From assembly GCA_902489945.1 (NCBI GenBank), contig CABUBZ010000015.1, positions 1 to 34,244 of the forward strand: 34,244 nt of DNA, in the 5' to 3' direction. The notes under the pieces were generated by a model. The model saw only the letters and a program-made list of their open reading frames with translations. It was not told the origin of the DNA and searched no databases. Origin of the DNA: an uncultured Collinsella sp. GTDB lineage: Bacteria; Actinomycetota; Coriobacteriia; Coriobacteriales; Coriobacteriaceae. Below, piece by piece: positions 33,115-34,244 of this stretch; positions within the stretch are counted from its first letter, which is position 1; the number at the start of each line of letters is the position of its first letter. The translations under genes and the position numbers were made by a program.

Positions 33115-34167
33115 ATGACTGTCGAGAAGAAGGATGTCGATTGGGGTAGCCTCGGCTTTGGCTACATGAAGACCGATTACAGCTACGAGGCTCATTGGAA
33201 GGATGGCGAGTGGGACGAGGGCGGCCTGACTACCGACCACACCCTGCATGTCTCCGAGTGCGGTGGCATCTTCCATTACTGCCAGGAGGTCTTTGAGGGC
33301 CTGAAGGCCTACACCGCCGAGGACGGCAGCATCGTCTGCTTCCGTCCCGACATGAACGCCGAGCGCATGTATAACTCCGCCCAGCGTCTCGAGATGCCCC
33401 CGTTCCCCAAGGACAAGTTCGTCGAGGCTGTCAAGCAGGTCGTTTCTGCCAACGCCGCCTGGGTTCCGCCCTTCGGTTCCGGCGCGACCCTGTACGTGCG
33501 TCCGTTTATGATCGGCTCCGGTGACGTGATCGGCGTGGCTCCCGCTCCTGAGTACACGTTCCGCATCCTCGTGACCCCGGTCGGTCCGTACTTTAAGGGT
33601 GGTCTCAAGCCCGTCAAGCTGCGCGTTTCCGAGTACGACCGCGCCGCACCGCACGGCACCGGCAACATCAAGGCCGGCCTCAACTACGCCATGTCCCTCA
33701 AGCCCACGATGGAGGCCCATCGCGAGGGCTATGCCGAGAATCTGTATCTCGACTCCGAGTCCCGCACCTATGTCGAGGAGACCGGTGGCGCTAACGTCCT
33801 GTTCGTGAAGGAGGATGGCACCCTTGTCGTTCCGCAGTCGCACACCGACTCCATCCTGCCCTCCATCACCCGCCGTTCGCTCGTTCAGGTCGCCAAGGAC
33901 CTGGGCATTACCGTCGACGAGCGTCCCGTCGAGTGGGCCGAGGTCAAGGCCGGCACCTTTGTTGAGTGCGGCCTGTGCGGCACCGCTGCCGTCATCTCCC
34001 CGGTGGGCGAGATCGACAACAAGGTCTACGGCGCCGACGAGACCGTGACCTTCCCGGCCGGCTACACCGAGATCGGCCCCGTGATGAAGAAGCTCCGCGA
34101 GACCCTGACTGGTATCCAGTCTGGTGCTGTCGAGGATAAGCACAACTGGGTCTATACCGTGGCGTAA
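33115..34167 (+). CDS. ilvE: Branched-chain amino acid aminotransferase
   Basis: IlvE is a PLP enzyme that interconverts leucine, isoleucine and valine with their 2-oxo acids using glutamate. The 350-residue protein is fold-type IV. The PLP lysine is K186 in GTGNIKAGLNYA. EVFEGLKAY, the YVEETGGANVLFV strand, DSILPSITRRS and CGTAAVISPVG are all typical. The ATG at 33115 has AAGGAG; an upstream in-frame ATG at 32965 produces an Arg-rich leader and is rejected. The last 77 bases of the window after the stop show no gene. Confidence 0.96.
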   Translation: MTVEKKDVDWGSLGFGYMKTDYSYEAHWKDGEWDEGGLTTDHTLHVSECGGIFHYCQEVFEGLKAYTAEDGSIVCFRPDMNAERMYNSAQRLEMPPFPKDKFVEAVKQVVSANAAWVPPFGSGATLYVRPFMIGSGDVIGVAPAPEYTFRILVTPVGPYFKGGLKPVKLRVSEYDRAAPHGTGNIKAGLNYAMSLKPTMEAHREGYAENLYLDSESRTYVEETGGANVLFVKEDGTLVVPQSHTDSILPSITRRSLVQVAKDLGITVDERPVEWAEVKAGTFVECGLCGTAAVISPVGEIDNKVYGADETVTFPAGYTEIGPVMKKLRETLTGIQSGAVEDKHNWVYTVA

Positions 34168-34244
34168 GCTGCCATAGCTGTTCGGCCCGAGGGCAACCTT
34201 CCTTTCCGGCGCGTCCTCGGACATGAAAGAACCCCCGCTGCGCA

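Overview
The window looks like chromosomal DNA from a high-G+C (roughly 60 %) anaerobic actinobacterium of the class Coriobacteriia, most likely a Collinsella-type gut organism. This rests on protein character (an EF-G paralog, a short secreted Spd/EndA-type nuclease, a YeiH-type carrier, LarE, small lineage-restricted proteins), codon use and the style of the intergenic repeats. It is a recalled-similarity judgement, not a database result. I see no rRNA, tRNA, integrase, transposase or phage structural gene.

Layout: (1) 181-2451, a three-gene polar amino-acid ABC importer with a promoter and a palindromic operator. (2) 2762-4837, an EF-G-like GTPase with altered G3/G4 motifs. (3) 4967-5935 (-), a secreted DNA/RNA nuclease. 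(4) 6406-8106, an AlbA/Schlafen-like regulator behind an array of about nine TCTCTCTAAA boxes; the gene and array are bracketed by two 45-bp direct repeats. (5) larE (-), a HAD phosphatase, and a LacI regulator (-). (6) 11400-19099, a locus of a four-helix membrane protein, an MFS carrier plus amidohydrolase operon, a PRD/Mga-type regulator (-) and a second MFS carrier. (7) A repeat-rich gap, then glmS. (8) A GntR regulator (-) divergent from a YeiH-family carrier, followed by a degenerate NtrC-type regulator and a small membrane protein. (9) A nitroreductase (-) and a 96-residue orphan. (10) A MarR regulator with a heterodimeric ABC exporter. (11) cysE (-) divergent from dedA, then ilvE.

The most interesting system is region 6. 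Four copies of an 18-bp palindrome (consensus TTGCCGTATATACGGCAA) lie in its promoter regions. In three of them the palindrome centre is 41.5-42.5 bp from the first base of the best -10 hexamer, the position expected for an activator. The fourth, between the divergent regulator and second carrier, mirrors the third. The simplest reading is that the PRD regulator activates an uptake-and-hydrolysis pathway for an unidentified amide, imide or cyclic compound, although no PTS gene is present.

Other unexplained structure includes: a 15-bp sequence repeated four times in alternating orientation at an exact 40-bp period (19176-19310); a dispersed family of hairpins whose loops carry CCTGTCCC or a variant while the stems differ; an operator shared by the amino-acid importer and ilvE; and a hairpin that buries the nuclease ribosome-binding site. 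Most transcription units end in strong intrinsic terminators, several of them bidirectional between convergent genes.
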